NCBI GenBank assembly: GCA_947455145.1
Contig: CANGME010000001.1
Location: 62,001 to 126,000, forward strand
Direction: 5' to 3'
Length of the DNA: 64,000 nt
Source: Comamonadaceae bacterium
GTDB lineage: Bacteria > Pseudomonadota > Gammaproteobacteria > Burkholderiales > Burkholderiaceae_C
The notes under the pieces are model-generated. The model made no database searches, had not been told where the DNA came from, and was given only the letters and a program-made list of their open reading frames with translations. Made by a program: the position numbers and the translations under genes. Positions within the stretch are counted from its first letter, which is position 1. Each line of letters begins with the position of its first letter. This document shows, one piece after another, positions 28,469-36,929 of the stretch.

Positions 28469-29272
28469 TCAATAATAGTTGCCGACCAGGGATAAGAGCT
28501 CAACCAACAACAGCACGGCAAACATGCGGATCAGGCCTTGCAATTCCACGCTGGCGCGGGACAAACTGCTGGGCAGGTCTTGCAAGGAAATTCCTGCGGG
28601 GATGAGAGACACCGCCAAGCTGAAGAACATCGTTTTCAAGGCGAATATCAGGGTCACGGCCGGGCTAAAAATCTGCCCGACGATTCGGGAATAACCCGTA
28701 AACGCCCACGTCGTGAAACCGTAAATGGTGAAGTAGGCCAGCACCAGCGATATGACACAACTGACCGCCGCTAGGGTAAGCACGGCAAATACGCCCGCCA
28801 CCACCGAGGGCAACAACTCGCACACAATCGGGTCGAGCCCCTGCTGGCGCAACCTGTCAAACCCGCCACGGGTGCGCAGCTTGTACAACTCAGAGCCGCG
28901 CGGAATGCTGTAGCGCACCGCAACGAACAGGGCCGCCGTGAGAGGAATCAACTCCAGCACCAGCACGCGTACCACCATCTCCAGCGCATACTGGGTCAGG
29001 CCGTAGCTTTGGGCTGTAACGACGACAATGCGGATCAGCACCAGGCTGAGGGTGGCCGTCAGCAAAGTGAACCACATCAGGCTGGGTGCCGCCGCCAGGT
29101 AAATATGGCGAATCAAGTTGGCTCGGCTCGCGCCCCGGTAACTAGACGCCGAGATAAGCATCACAAACAGCTCCGACCCGAGCACAACAATTCGCCACCA
29201 CCCAGCGAACCAGCGCAAGGTCGATAGACCAAATTCGCGCAAGGTGGCGTGCAATGATGACAAAGATTTCAT
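28469..29272 (-). CDS. MlaE-family ABC permease
   Basis: About 267 residues with five or six membrane segments. It has the MlaE-type central stretch PLTAALFVAVRYSIPRGSELYKLRTRGGFDRLRQQGLDPIVCELLPSV. It is the membrane subunit partner of the MCE protein that follows. I start it at the ATG at 29272 (MKSLSSLHATL); nine more upstream codons are open. An MlaF-type ATPase gene, usually first in such operons, is absent: a divergent chromate transporter gene lies upstream instead. Confidence 0.82.
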   Translation of the reverse strand: MKSLSSLHATLREFGLSTLRWFAGWWRIVVLGSELFVMLISASSYRGASRANLIRHIYLAAAPSLMWFTLLTATLSLVLIRIVVVTAQSYGLTQYALEMVVRVLVLELIPLTAALFVAVRYSIPRGSELYKLRTRGGFDRLRQQGLDPIVCELLPSVVAGVFAVLTLAAVSCVISLVLAYFTIYGFTTWAFTGYSRIVGQIFSPAVTLIFALKTMFFSLAVSLIPAGISLQDLPSSLSRASVELQGLIRMFAVLLLVELLSLVGNYY

Positions 29273-29357
29273 CAAGGGACTATAGCGACGTGAGTGCATG
29301 TTTTCTACTGTTTCTCAGCTTTATGGGGGGCGCCATGCAAATTGAGATAATCCACGC

Positions 29358-29933
29358 ATGAGCCACATCAGCGATGCCCCCCCGCAGCAGCCCCAATCTC
29401 TCTCCGACTTGTTTTTCACCTTCACCATGATGGCCTTGCAGGGCTTTGGTGGCGTGCTCACGGTAGCGCAACGTGAGCTGGTGGAGAAGAAGCGGTGGAT
29501 GACCAATGCCGAGTTCGTTGAAGAGTGGGCTGTCGCTCAAATCATGCCCGGCCCCAACATCATTAACTTGTGCATCATGCTGGGCGGGCGCTACTTTGGC
29601 CTGCGTGGCGTACTGGCATCTATTGCGGGCATGTTGCTGGCGCCCTTGGCCGTTCTGCTAATGCTGGCACTGATCTATGCACAATTCGCCACCCACCCCG
29701 GCGTGGTGGGTGCCTTGCGTGGCATGGGTGCGGTGGCCGCCGGGATGATTTTGGCTAGCGGCATCAAGATGATCCCTTCACAATTTAAAAATCCGATGGG
29801 AGGCATTGCCTGCCTGCTCCTTGGCGTGTCCAGCTTTGTCGCTGTGGCCATAATGCACTGGCCGTTGATTTACGTGATCTTGACGCTTGGCCCATTGGCC
29901 TATTTCTTGAGTTTTCGAAAGTTGTTTGAATGA
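29358..29933 (+). CDS. chrA: Chromate transporter, first short CHR protein
   Basis: A 191-residue membrane protein with one CHR domain: FTFTMMALQGFGGVLTVAQRELVEKKRWMTNAEFVEEWAVAQIMPGPNIINLCIMLG. Short-chain CHR proteins work as pairs of inverted-topology halves in chromate or sulfate-like anion export. It overlaps the second CHR gene by four bases. Confidence 0.88.
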   Translation: MSHISDAPPQQPQSLSDLFFTFTMMALQGFGGVLTVAQRELVEKKRWMTNAEFVEEWAVAQIMPGPNIINLCIMLGGRYFGLRGVLASIAGMLLAPLAVLLMLALIYAQFATHPGVVGALRGMGAVAAGMILASGIKMIPSQFKNPMGGIACLLLGVSSFVAVAIMHWPLIYVILTLGPLAYFLSFRKLFE

Positions 29934-30514
29934 TGGAGGCAACCACACTTCATTTGGGTTGGGGTGATTGGCTCCAGTTGTTCACGCATTACATGACGCT
30001 GTCGCTGTTGGCCTTTGGCGGGGCCATTTCTACTGCACCGGACATGCACCGGTTTTTGGTCGATCAAAACGGCTGGCTGAGCGATAGACAATTCACTGAG
30101 TCCATTGCCCTGGCCCAATCTGCACCCGGCCCCAACGTGCTGTTTGTCGCGCTGATGGGCTGGAACGTCGGTCTCAATACCGGCAGCATGCTGTACGCCG
30201 TGTTGGGCATGATGCTGACCATGCTGGGGCTCATGCTGCCCAGCTCCACCCTCACCTACATGACAGCTCGCTGGAGCCATGAAAACCGCAATCGGCGGGC
30301 TGTGCGCGCTTTCAAGCAAGGCATGGCGCCTATCGTGGTTGCACTGCTTATTGCCACAGGCTGGATTTTGGCCAGCGCCCATGGTAATCCAACTCAAGAC
30401 TGGCCGCTATGGCTGACCACCGCTGTCGCCACGCTCATCGTCTGGCGCACACAATTGCACCTGCTGTGGCTGCTGGCTATTGGTGCTACCCTCGGCTGGT
30501 TTGGTCTCGTTTAA
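29930..30514 (+). CDS. chrA: Chromate transporter, second short CHR protein
   Basis: A 194-residue partner of the preceding protein, with YMTLSLLAFGGAISTAPDMHRFLVDQNGWLSDRQFTESIALAQSAPGPNVLFVALMGW. The two CHR halves are translated from overlapping frames (ATGA), as in other paired SCHR systems. There is no chrB regulator gene beside them. Confidence 0.88.
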   Translation: MMEATTLHLGWGDWLQLFTHYMTLSLLAFGGAISTAPDMHRFLVDQNGWLSDRQFTESIALAQSAPGPNVLFVALMGWNVGLNTGSMLYAVLGMMLTMLGLMLPSSTLTYMTARWSHENRNRRAVRAFKQGMAPIVVALLIATGWILASAHGNPTQDWPLWLTTAVATLIVWRTQLHLLWLLAIGATLGWFGLV

Positions 30515-30522
30515 AAAATCAC

Positions 30523-30750
30523 ATGAAAAAAACCAATGAATGGGCAAGCAAAGTGCTGGCACTGCTGAAGTCAGGCAACACGGACGCGGCCATTGCACAA
30601 ATCAAGGTCGCACCTACCGTGAAAGACCTGCAAGCGCTTCAAACAGCGGTCACACTCGCCAAGCTGAATGGCCGCTGGCGTCAGGTGGACGAGGCGCTGG
30701 ACGACAACTTGGCGCTGCTGTCTGCACCACGGCTACACCGCGCACCTTGA
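30523..30750 (+). CDS. Small hypothetical protein after the chromate transporter pair
   Basis: A 75-residue soluble, helical peptide (MKKTNEWASKVLALLKSGNTDAAIAQIK, then a Leu/Ala-rich helix with RWRQVDEALDD). It starts eight bases after the second CHR gene, so it is probably co-transcribed. Family unknown; the shape suggests a small TPR-like helical hairpin. Confidence 0.55.
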   Translation: MKKTNEWASKVLALLKSGNTDAAIAQIKVAPTVKDLQALQTAVTLAKLNGRWRQVDEALDDNLALLSAPRLHRAP

Positions 30751-30757
30751 TGCGTTT

Positions 30758-31024
30758 TCAGTCGGGGACAAACTCACGGCTGAACTTAGCCGCATCGGCG
30801 TCCAACTCACATGTCACCAACTGCCCCATCTTCATATCAGCGAGTCGGCAAGCCGCAAACAAACTAGCTCTACCCTTGAGATAGAAGTTTGGCAAGTCAA
30901 TCAACGCATAGGGGTAAGGAACAAACACTTCATAAACAAAAATTTCCTCATGCTCATTTCGTGGTGAGGGGAAAAGTTTGTAGGCGTCAGTTGTAATAAC
31001 TCTTTGACTCACATTGCTTCTCAC
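30758..31024 (-). CDS. Hypothetical protein in AT-rich islet
   Basis: An 88-residue protein beginning with GTG at 31024. It contains well-formed hydrophobic/acidic stretches (EIFVYEVFVPYPYALIDLPNFYLKG and LFAACRLADMKMGQLVTCELDADAAKF). The GTG overlaps the TGA of an upstream decayed frame as GTGA, a pattern seen in coupled genes. I do not recognise it. Codon use is visibly more AT-rich than in the flanking chrA and aminotransferase genes, suggesting acquired DNA. Confidence 0.45.
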   Translation of the reverse strand: MRSNVSQRVITTDAYKLFPSPRNEHEEIFVYEVFVPYPYALIDLPNFYLKGRASLFAACRLADMKMGQLVTCELDADAAKFSREFVPD

Positions 31025-31275
31025 AATTTGGATGCATGAAACGAATTGTGTTTCGCTACTAGTTCTTCGTAGAAGTCTAGCCCCTTAGGATTGGTCAAAA
31101 TAGCTGTTTTTCCATCTTAGATGGCATCAAGTATTACCTTAGCCTTGGTGTACGGAGGTACATACTCATGTATACAAAGAGCACCTCTTTTTGAGGAGGC
31201 AATATTAACCTTGTTTTTAAGGTTTAAAACAGTAAACCCAATACCAGCCCACACACACCTTCTATGAGATGTTCT
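31021..31275 (-). pseudogene. Interrupted small gene upstream of the hypothetical protein
   Basis: In the minus-strand frame ending with TGA at 31021-31023 the sequence reads like protein for about 84 codons (for example ALCIHEYVPPYTKAKVILDAI, then TAA at 31117-31119, then DGKTAILTNPKGLDFYEELV). The frame is open back to a TGA at 31276-31278. The single in-frame stop splits an otherwise coherent peptide, and no clear ATG is present, so I treat it as a pseudogene. Its end overlaps the start of the next frame (GTGA). Family unknown. Confidence 0.4.
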
Positions 31276-31321
31276 TCAGAGATTTAATTAAACAACAAGT
31301 GCTTAAATCGGGGATTTACTT

Positions 31322-32857
31322 TCACTTTTGAGCTGGATTAACTCCAATGATCTCGGTAATGGCCAGTGTCGCAATATCTTTCATTTTTTCCATACGCATA
31401 CCATCTTGCTCGAGCAGAGAGGAAACCAAAGAAAAACTTGAAGCCACAAAATGCTCACGTCCATCTGGCGAACGTCGGCGTACTCCAAAATTGATGCGGT
31501 CGCGATCCTTGGTTGGCATTTTCCCAATCAGGTTTTTACTTGCCCATATTGTTCCGTTACGAGCCACATCAGAAACCCGTGCTGCTTGATTGATGGTGTC
31601 GCCTAATACAACGAATTCAACTCCAGTGGATGATTGATAAGTGCCCAACCATTCCTGGCCTTCTGTAATACCAGTGTTTAGATAAAGTTCGTTGAACCAG
31701 TTCTTTCTGATCTGCCAAGCCTTGGATAACTTTTGCATCGCGGCACGAACTTCTTGTGCACATGCCAAGGCATTGGTCATGTAGTTACTGTCCGGCTGGG
31801 GGAAAAAGTAATAAACCATACCGTCACCAACGTGCTTGCCGCAAGTTGCATGAAAAGTGCGGTAGATTGGAACCATTGTTGACCAAATCTCATTGATAAG
31901 TTCAAAATATTCCTCTGGCGGAAGTTCCGAGCAAATCGTGACGGATCCCTGCAGATCAGCCACCATGACAGCCAAGTCCGTAAGAACCGGAAGTTTGCGT
32001 CGTAGCAAGCTACGAATCAACTCATCTCGCCTGGATAGGACAGCCACGATAGCATCACTGACATCCGCTTCTGGCTGCAAAACAATTAGCATGCCTTCAC
32101 GAAAGTACGATGCATATGCGGTGTGCTGCGTCGGAGTACGAGTGTCATCTAGCAGACTCACAGGGGCGGCCAATACAGGCGTAACGGCTTCTGCGATTAC
32201 ATCTGCATAAATTTCTTGCATTTTTGCAAAAACAACAGGATCAAGCCCACGACAAGCAGAACTAAAATTATCTGCACTCAATCGGCCCTTGGCTAAAGCA
32301 ATGTGAAAACGAAGGAGGCTATTCCAATCATCACTATCAGAAGGTAGCAAACGCAACAAGTTTCTACTTTCGCTACTAGATGGCAATTCAGCGTCTGCAA
32401 ACAAACGATGACGAGCTTGTGGATTGACCCACATCAATTCAAAGTTGTGATTGATCATGTAGGCCGGGTGAGGTAAATCCTCAATTGTCACCCGAGGGCC
32501 ATCTAAATCAGTTTCGTTGAGGTCATTTGTTTGAAGCACAACTGAATGAGAACCTGTAGGACGAGACCGCGCACTGTCCTCGGTTTGACTTCCATCAGCA
32601 ACCGATGCAGTAACAGCCACTTCATTTAAAAGGTGCTCACAAATCTCATCTAAGCTGTAACCTTCTTGCTTAAGCTGACTGATAGTTTCAATGCGATCAA
32701 GAGTTTCATCCGGGAAAGTTGCCATCTGCGAAGACTCAGCACCGAGAGCCCCAGAATTACTCATCACAGGCTTTGGCACGATGCCGAGCTTGACGTAGTT
32801 ATTCAAGGTTATCCTAGAAATGCCTGTTTTTTCAATCAAAAAGTTACTGGTCAGCAT
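31322..32857 (-). CDS. MerR-HTH / PAS-like / class III nucleotidyl cyclase fusion protein
   Basis: A 511-residue protein. Residues about 5-78 form a MerR-type winged helix (LIEKTGISRITLNNYVKLGIVPKP and LKQEGYSLDEICEHLL). Residues about 122-215 look like a PAS sensor (IEDLPHPAYMINHNFELMWVNPQARHRLF). Residues about 294-445 are a class III adenylate/guanylate cyclase: Asp301 in MVADLQGS and Asp345 in GKHVGDGMVYYFF as metal ligands, Lys341 in the purine-specifying position, Glu414 where Asp is usual in adenylate cyclases (EFVVLGD), and Asn423/Arg427 (NQAAR) for transition-state binding. All catalytic residues are present, so it is probably active; adenylate against guanylate specificity is uncertain. 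DNA binding joined to second-messenger synthesis is unusual. It is AT-rich relative to neighbours and stands alone. Confidence 0.85.
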   Translation of the reverse strand: MLTSNFLIEKTGISRITLNNYVKLGIVPKPVMSNSGALGAESSQMATFPDETLDRIETISQLKQEGYSLDEICEHLLNEVAVTASVADGSQTEDSARSRPTGSHSVVLQTNDLNETDLDGPRVTIEDLPHPAYMINHNFELMWVNPQARHRLFADAELPSSSESRNLLRLLPSDSDDWNSLLRFHIALAKGRLSADNFSSACRGLDPVVFAKMQEIYADVIAEAVTPVLAAPVSLLDDTRTPTQHTAYASYFREGMLIVLQPEADVSDAIVAVLSRRDELIRSLLRRKLPVLTDLAVMVADLQGSVTICSELPPEEYFELINEIWSTMVPIYRTFHATCGKHVGDGMVYYFFPQPDSNYMTNALACAQEVRAAMQKLSKAWQIRKNWFNELYLNTGITEGQEWLGTYQSSTGVEFVVLGDTINQAARVSDVARNGTIWASKNLIGKMPTKDRDRINFGVRRRSPDGREHFVASSFSLVSSLLEQDGMRMEKMKDIATLAITEIIGVNPAQK

Positions 32858-32946
32858 GGATTTTCCAAATCTTTTAATCGCTTAGGGGTCCATGGTTGAA
32901 CAGATCAAACTACTTGTCAAGCTTGCAATCTCCTTGGCGACTGATG

Positions 32947-32962
32947 TGTTGTTTAAACAACA
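32947..32962. promoter_or_regulatory. 16-bp perfect palindrome upstream of the MerR-cyclase gene
   Basis: TGTTGTTTAAACAACA, a perfect palindrome 90 bp before the cyclase start codon. MerR proteins bind dyads in promoters, so this is a candidate autoregulatory operator. A half-site-like TTAAACAACA recurs at about 31288-31297, just after the gene. The assignment is inference. Confidence 0.4.
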
Positions 32963-33017
32963 ACTTTATTAGACCTATTTAGCCTCAGTCCAACCTATTG
33001 CCTCCAACCTTCAATAT

Positions 33018-34226
33018 CTACAACGCACGTCGCAGCCGCCCCATCCCCTCCACAATCTTGGCCACATCCGCTGTGGCAAAGCTCAGGCGCAGGGTGGCAG
33101 GATCAGGATCATGGGCAAAGAACGGCGCGCCAGGCACGAAGGCTACGCCTTGTTCAATCGCGCGCTTGGCCAATTCACCAGCGTCTTGCAACTTGCCGTT
33201 CGCACCGGTCAGGCGCGCCCAGAAAAACAGGCCGCCACCCGGTTGGGTGAAGGTGATGGCGTCGCCGAGCTCGCGCTTGAGGCACTCGCCCATCACTCGG
33301 GCGCGCTCGCCGTACACATCCCGTACTTTGGCGAGCGTGGCGGGCATGCGCCCTGCTTTGAGGTACTGGGCGGCGGTGGCTTGGGCGAAGGTGCTCGTGT
33401 GGGCGTCGCTGAACTGTTTGCACATGGTGGCGCGGGCCAGCAGCTCGGGGGGGGCAATCATCCAGCCCACGCGCAGGCCGGGACTGAGCACTTTGCTCAA
33501 ACTCCCGCAATGGATGAGCCAGTCGCGACTGCCGCTCACTTGCGCGCTCAAGGCCAAGATGCTCGGGGGCGGTGGCACACCAAAGTACAGGTCGCCATAG
33601 GGGTCGTCTTCCACCACCGGGGTTTGGTATTTGACGGCCAACTCCAGCACTCTTTTGCGCCGCTCCAGACTCAGTGTTGCGCCACTCGGATTGCCGAAGG
33701 TGGGGATGAGGTAAACAAACTTGGGCTTGTGCTCGGCGATGAGTTTTTCCAACTCGTCCGTCTTGACACCGTGCTCGTCAATCGGCGCACCAATGACCTG
33801 CGCGCCATAGAGGCGAAAGCACTGGATAGTGGCCAAAAACGTGGGCGCTTCGACGATCACTTTGTCACCGGGGTTGATGAGCGTTTTGCCGATCAGATCG
33901 AGCGCCTGCTGGCTGCCGGTGGTGACGATCAGCCCATCGGGCGCGACCTTGACGCTGTTCTCGCGACGGCCATCGCCTCGGTCGCCCATGAAGGCGGACA
34001 ATTGCTCACGTAGCGGGTTGTAACCCTCGGTTGCGCCGTATTGCAGCGCGCCGCCGGGTTCATCGGTCAGGGCTTTGTTGACGGCTTCTTGAATGCCGTC
34101 CACGTCAAACATGGCGCTGTCGGGGAAGCCCCCGGCAAAGCTGATGATGCCGGGCTTGCCCAGCAGTTTGAAAAGTTCGCGGATGGCGGAGGTTTCGACA
34201 TTGTTCAGGCGGTCAGCGTAGTGCAT
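33018..34226 (-). CDS. PLP-dependent aminotransferase (class I/II, LysN/MocR-domain-like)
   Basis: A 402-residue fold-type I aminotransferase: PGIISFAGGFPDSAMFDVDGIQ at the start, LQYGATEGYNPLREQLSAFM, VEDDPYGDLYF, and the PLP lysine in HCGSLSKVLSPGLRVGWMIAP. It resembles the 2-aminoadipate/aromatic/valine-pyruvate aminotransferases without the GntR domain. The substrate cannot be fixed; it lies alone between the cyclase and alkaline phosphatase genes. Confidence 0.87.
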   Translation of the reverse strand: MHYADRLNNVETSAIRELFKLLGKPGIISFAGGFPDSAMFDVDGIQEAVNKALTDEPGGALQYGATEGYNPLREQLSAFMGDRGDGRRENSVKVAPDGLIVTTGSQQALDLIGKTLINPGDKVIVEAPTFLATIQCFRLYGAQVIGAPIDEHGVKTDELEKLIAEHKPKFVYLIPTFGNPSGATLSLERRKRVLELAVKYQTPVVEDDPYGDLYFGVPPPPSILALSAQVSGSRDWLIHCGSLSKVLSPGLRVGWMIAPPELLARATMCKQFSDAHTSTFAQATAAQYLKAGRMPATLAKVRDVYGERARVMGECLKRELGDAITFTQPGGGLFFWARLTGANGKLQDAGELAKRAIEQGVAFVPGAPFFAHDPDPATLRLSFATADVAKIVEGMGRLRRAL

Positions 34227-34258
34227 GGTGACAAGTAAAAATCGGGTTGTTTGTGAGC

Positions 34259-35743
34259 TTAGCGCGTCGTGGTGGATTTAGGCTTAGCACCTAATAATCG
34301 GCGCAGGTTTCGCGCGAAATCGGTATTGTCCTGGTAGCCCTTGAACAGCGCAGCACCGGGGCCAATGGCCGACACTGTGGCCGGCTCGCTGCTGTGACCT
34401 GTCGTACCCCAGTAAAACCCGGTTTGCCGCGCCACCATCAAGCCCAGGGCAGGTGCGGGCGTGGGGGGCAACTGGTGATGGCGGATATTCAAACTGGGGG
34501 CTTGCTTGTTGAGAATCAATGCTCTGACTTCGTCGTCCATTTGCATGCCCGGCAGGTTTTTCTGTACCAACTCGGCCAAGTAAGCCATGACGGCCTCTTT
34601 GTCCGCTCCTGCTTTGGCCTTCTCGTCCAGGCGGTCAGAGATGGCCTGGAATGACATCTTGAAGCCGCCGATGACACGCAGCATGTCCGCGTTCACCACC
34701 AATGACGAGCCGGGCCCGGTTGAGCCTTTGGGGCGCTGCGCCGAAGTGGGCGTGAAGCCACCAGTTTCATGATCGCCCGTGACAATCACCAGCGTGTCCG
34801 GGTGTTTTTTACGATACGCCAGTGCCACTTTAACCGCATCGTCAAACGCCCACAGCTCGTGCATAAGCGCCCCCACGTCGTTCTCATGGCCCGCCGTATC
34901 TGTGTTTTCATTCTCGACAAACAACACAAAACCTTTGTTGGACGCAGCGGACAAGACCTTTAGCGCCGACGTCGTCATCTCCGCAAGACTTGGCTGTTTG
35001 ACTGCATCCCGGTCAATGGCGAAGTCCATGGCCTCGTCTGCAAAAAGACCCAGCAATTTGGTCTTGCGTGGCGGCAATGGCGCAGCCAAGTCAGCCGTTT
35101 GGGTGGCGACGGCGTAACCCTTTTTGCGAAATGCCTCCACCATGTCCCGCTCGTCTTTGCGTTTGCCGCCGTCAATGCCATCGAGCTTGAAATAATCTGC
35201 GCCGCCGCCAAGCAACACCTCAGGTGCCAGGGCCAGGTATTGGTTGACGATGAACTCATAGTCACGCCGCGATTTGGCGTTCACGCTGAATGCAGCGGGG
35301 CTAGCGTCGTACAGCATGGAGGTCGTGACCAAGCCAATTTTTTTGCCACGGCTACGCGCGTCTTGCATCAAGGTGGCGGGTGATGCACCCTGTGGTGTGG
35401 TTGATATCGCGCCATTGTTGGCCTTGTGGCCGGTGGACATGGCGGACGCGGCAGCGGCTGAATCCGTGACGTAGGCGTTGTTGGAAAGGGTTGACATCAA
35501 GCCCAGCGTCCCGTGCCGCATGACCTCGGAGGTCACCGCAAAGGGTTGGCTGCGCAACAGCTCACTTGAATAACGGCCAAATTCCATCTGGGTCGCCGCC
35601 GCGCCATCGGCAAACAGGATGATGATGTTTTTGGGCGTTTTCGCGTGGGCTGGGGCCATGGTGACCGCGCCGACCACGCACACCACGACACTGATCTGAA
35701 CACACGCCCGAACGATGAATTGAGAAAGGTTTGAGGTTTTCAT
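34259..35743 (-). CDS. phoA: Alkaline phosphatase
   Basis: About 494 residues with a signal peptide (VRACVQISVVVCVVGAVTMAPAHA). The mature part has NIIILFADGAAATQM (first metal Asp46), YVTDSAAAASAMSTGHKANNGAI (phosphorylated Ser95), VENENTDTAGHEND and VTGDHETGGF (metal His/Asp), and a final TTGHSSEP. It is a periplasmic phosphomonoesterase. The ATG at 35743 gives the best signal peptide; GGGAG touches it closely, so the start is less certain. Divergent from nth with about 30 bp between starts. No Pho box was identified. Confidence 0.88.
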   Translation of the reverse strand: MKTSNLSQFIVRACVQISVVVCVVGAVTMAPAHAKTPKNIIILFADGAAATQMEFGRYSSELLRSQPFAVTSEVMRHGTLGLMSTLSNNAYVTDSAAAASAMSTGHKANNGAISTTPQGASPATLMQDARSRGKKIGLVTTSMLYDASPAAFSVNAKSRRDYEFIVNQYLALAPEVLLGGGADYFKLDGIDGGKRKDERDMVEAFRKKGYAVATQTADLAAPLPPRKTKLLGLFADEAMDFAIDRDAVKQPSLAEMTTSALKVLSAASNKGFVLFVENENTDTAGHENDVGALMHELWAFDDAVKVALAYRKKHPDTLVIVTGDHETGGFTPTSAQRPKGSTGPGSSLVVNADMLRVIGGFKMSFQAISDRLDEKAKAGADKEAVMAYLAELVQKNLPGMQMDDEVRALILNKQAPSLNIRHHQLPPTPAPALGLMVARQTGFYWGTTGHSSEPATVSAIGPGAALFKGYQDNTDFARNLRRLLGAKPKSTTTR

Positions 35744-35773
35744 CTCCCAATGATGCCATGGGAAAATTGTCCC

Positions 35774-36409
35774 ATGAACAAAGCCCAGATCGAACACTTC
35801 TTCGCCACCCTCCAGGCCGCCAACCCCAACCCCGTGACCGAGCTGGAATACACCAGCGTTTTTGAGCTGTTGGTGGCGGTTCTGCTGTCAGCCCAGGCCA
35901 CCGATGTAGGCGTGAACAAGGCCACGCGCAAGCTGTTCCCCGTGGCCAACACACCGCAGAAAATTCTCGATTTGGGTCTGGACGGGCTAGAGAGCTACAT
36001 CAAGACCATTGGCCTGTACCACAGCAAGGCCAAGCACTTGATGCTGACTTGCCAGATGCTGGTTGAACAGTTCAACGGGGAAGTACCCCGAACCCGTGCC
36101 GAGCTGGAGACCCTGCCCGGCGTGGGCCGCAAGACCGCTAATGTGGTGCTGAACTCAGCCTTTGGTGAGCCCACCATGGCGGTGGATACACACATCTTTC
36201 GCATGGGCAACCGCACGGGCTTGGCCCCCGGCAAGACGCCGCTGGAGGTGGAGTTAAAGCTGCTCAAGCGCATTCCCCCACAATACTTGGTCAACGCCCA
36301 TCACTGGCTGATTTTGCATGGCCGCTACGTGTGCCAGGCGCGAAAGCCGCAGTGCTGGGTTTGCAGTGTGGCGATGGATTGCGATTACAAGCCTAAAGCG
36401 ACGAGTTAA
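35774..36409 (+). CDS. nth: Endonuclease III
   Basis: A 211-residue DNA glycosylase/AP lyase for oxidised pyrimidines. The helix-hairpin-helix LPGVGRKTANVVL carries catalytic Lys120 and the VDTH motif Asp138, the same numbering as in the E. coli enzyme. The cluster ligands are Cys187, Cys194, Cys197 and Cys203 (C-x6-C-x2-C-x5-C). The start is the ATG at 35774. Its TAA stop overlaps the TAA of the convergent DUF1566 gene in the palindrome TTAA. Confidence 0.96.
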   Translation: MNKAQIEHFFATLQAANPNPVTELEYTSVFELLVAVLLSAQATDVGVNKATRKLFPVANTPQKILDLGLDGLESYIKTIGLYHSKAKHLMLTCQMLVEQFNGEVPRTRAELETLPGVGRKTANVVLNSAFGEPTMAVDTHIFRMGNRTGLAPGKTPLEVELKLLKRIPPQYLVNAHHWLILHGRYVCQARKPQCWVCSVAMDCDYKPKATS

Positions 36410-36891
36410 CGAACCAATCGGACCAACACGCCAAAGGTATTGCGGGGCGTACTCTTCACCGCACCCAAAGTAAATTCAACACCCCAGGCCGATGACGGTA
36501 GCTGCACATCTGGCGTTGACGACCAGTACGTAGTGCTTGTAGTCCCCGGGAAAGCCACTGTATCGGTGGCTGGACTGATTTTGCTTGTATCCACCAAACT
36601 GGACAGCTCCTTGATGTTAGGCAAGCGCCAGCCAATCTGGGTGGCCGCATAGGCCAAGGCACCTTCGTGCGACAACACAGTCAGACCTCCAACACAGCTT
36701 GTGCCGCTCCATATTTGTCCGGCCGAACAGCGGCGCCAAACCAATCCAGTTTGTGCATCGGTAACTTCTGATCCATCAGCCGAATATGCGTAGCGCGATT
36801 GGGCATGAACAGGTATACACACGGTCAGACACATCACCAAGGTCGCCACACAAAGTGACAATGAGGTGGGCAAGAGATTCAAAGCTTTCAT
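36406..36891 (-). CDS. Secreted DUF1566 (Lcl C-terminal) domain protein
   Basis: A 161-residue protein with a signal peptide (SLSLCVATLVMCLTVCIPVHAQ) and one Lcl/DUF1566 module: VTDAQTGLVWRRC, GWRLPNIKELSSLVD and TYWSSTPD, ending in LVRLVR. The module is found in many exported proteins, including the Legionella collagen-like protein; its role here is not known. It is followed, 38 bp upstream on the chromosome map, by a second DUF1566 protein gene. Confidence 0.8.
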   Translation of the reverse strand: MKALNLLPTSLSLCVATLVMCLTVCIPVHAQSRYAYSADGSEVTDAQTGLVWRRCSAGQIWSGTSCVGGLTVLSHEGALAYAATQIGWRLPNIKELSSLVDTSKISPATDTVAFPGTTSTTYWSSTPDVQLPSSAWGVEFTLGAVKSTPRNTFGVLVRLVR

Positions 36892-36929
36892 GTGAATTTT
36901 CTTTCTAGATGCGTGTGGTCTGGCACGGG

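Noticed and set aside
33111-34013. Plus-strand frame opposite the aminotransferase (300 codons)
   Set aside because: Low-complexity antisense translation; the aminotransferase has clear motifs.
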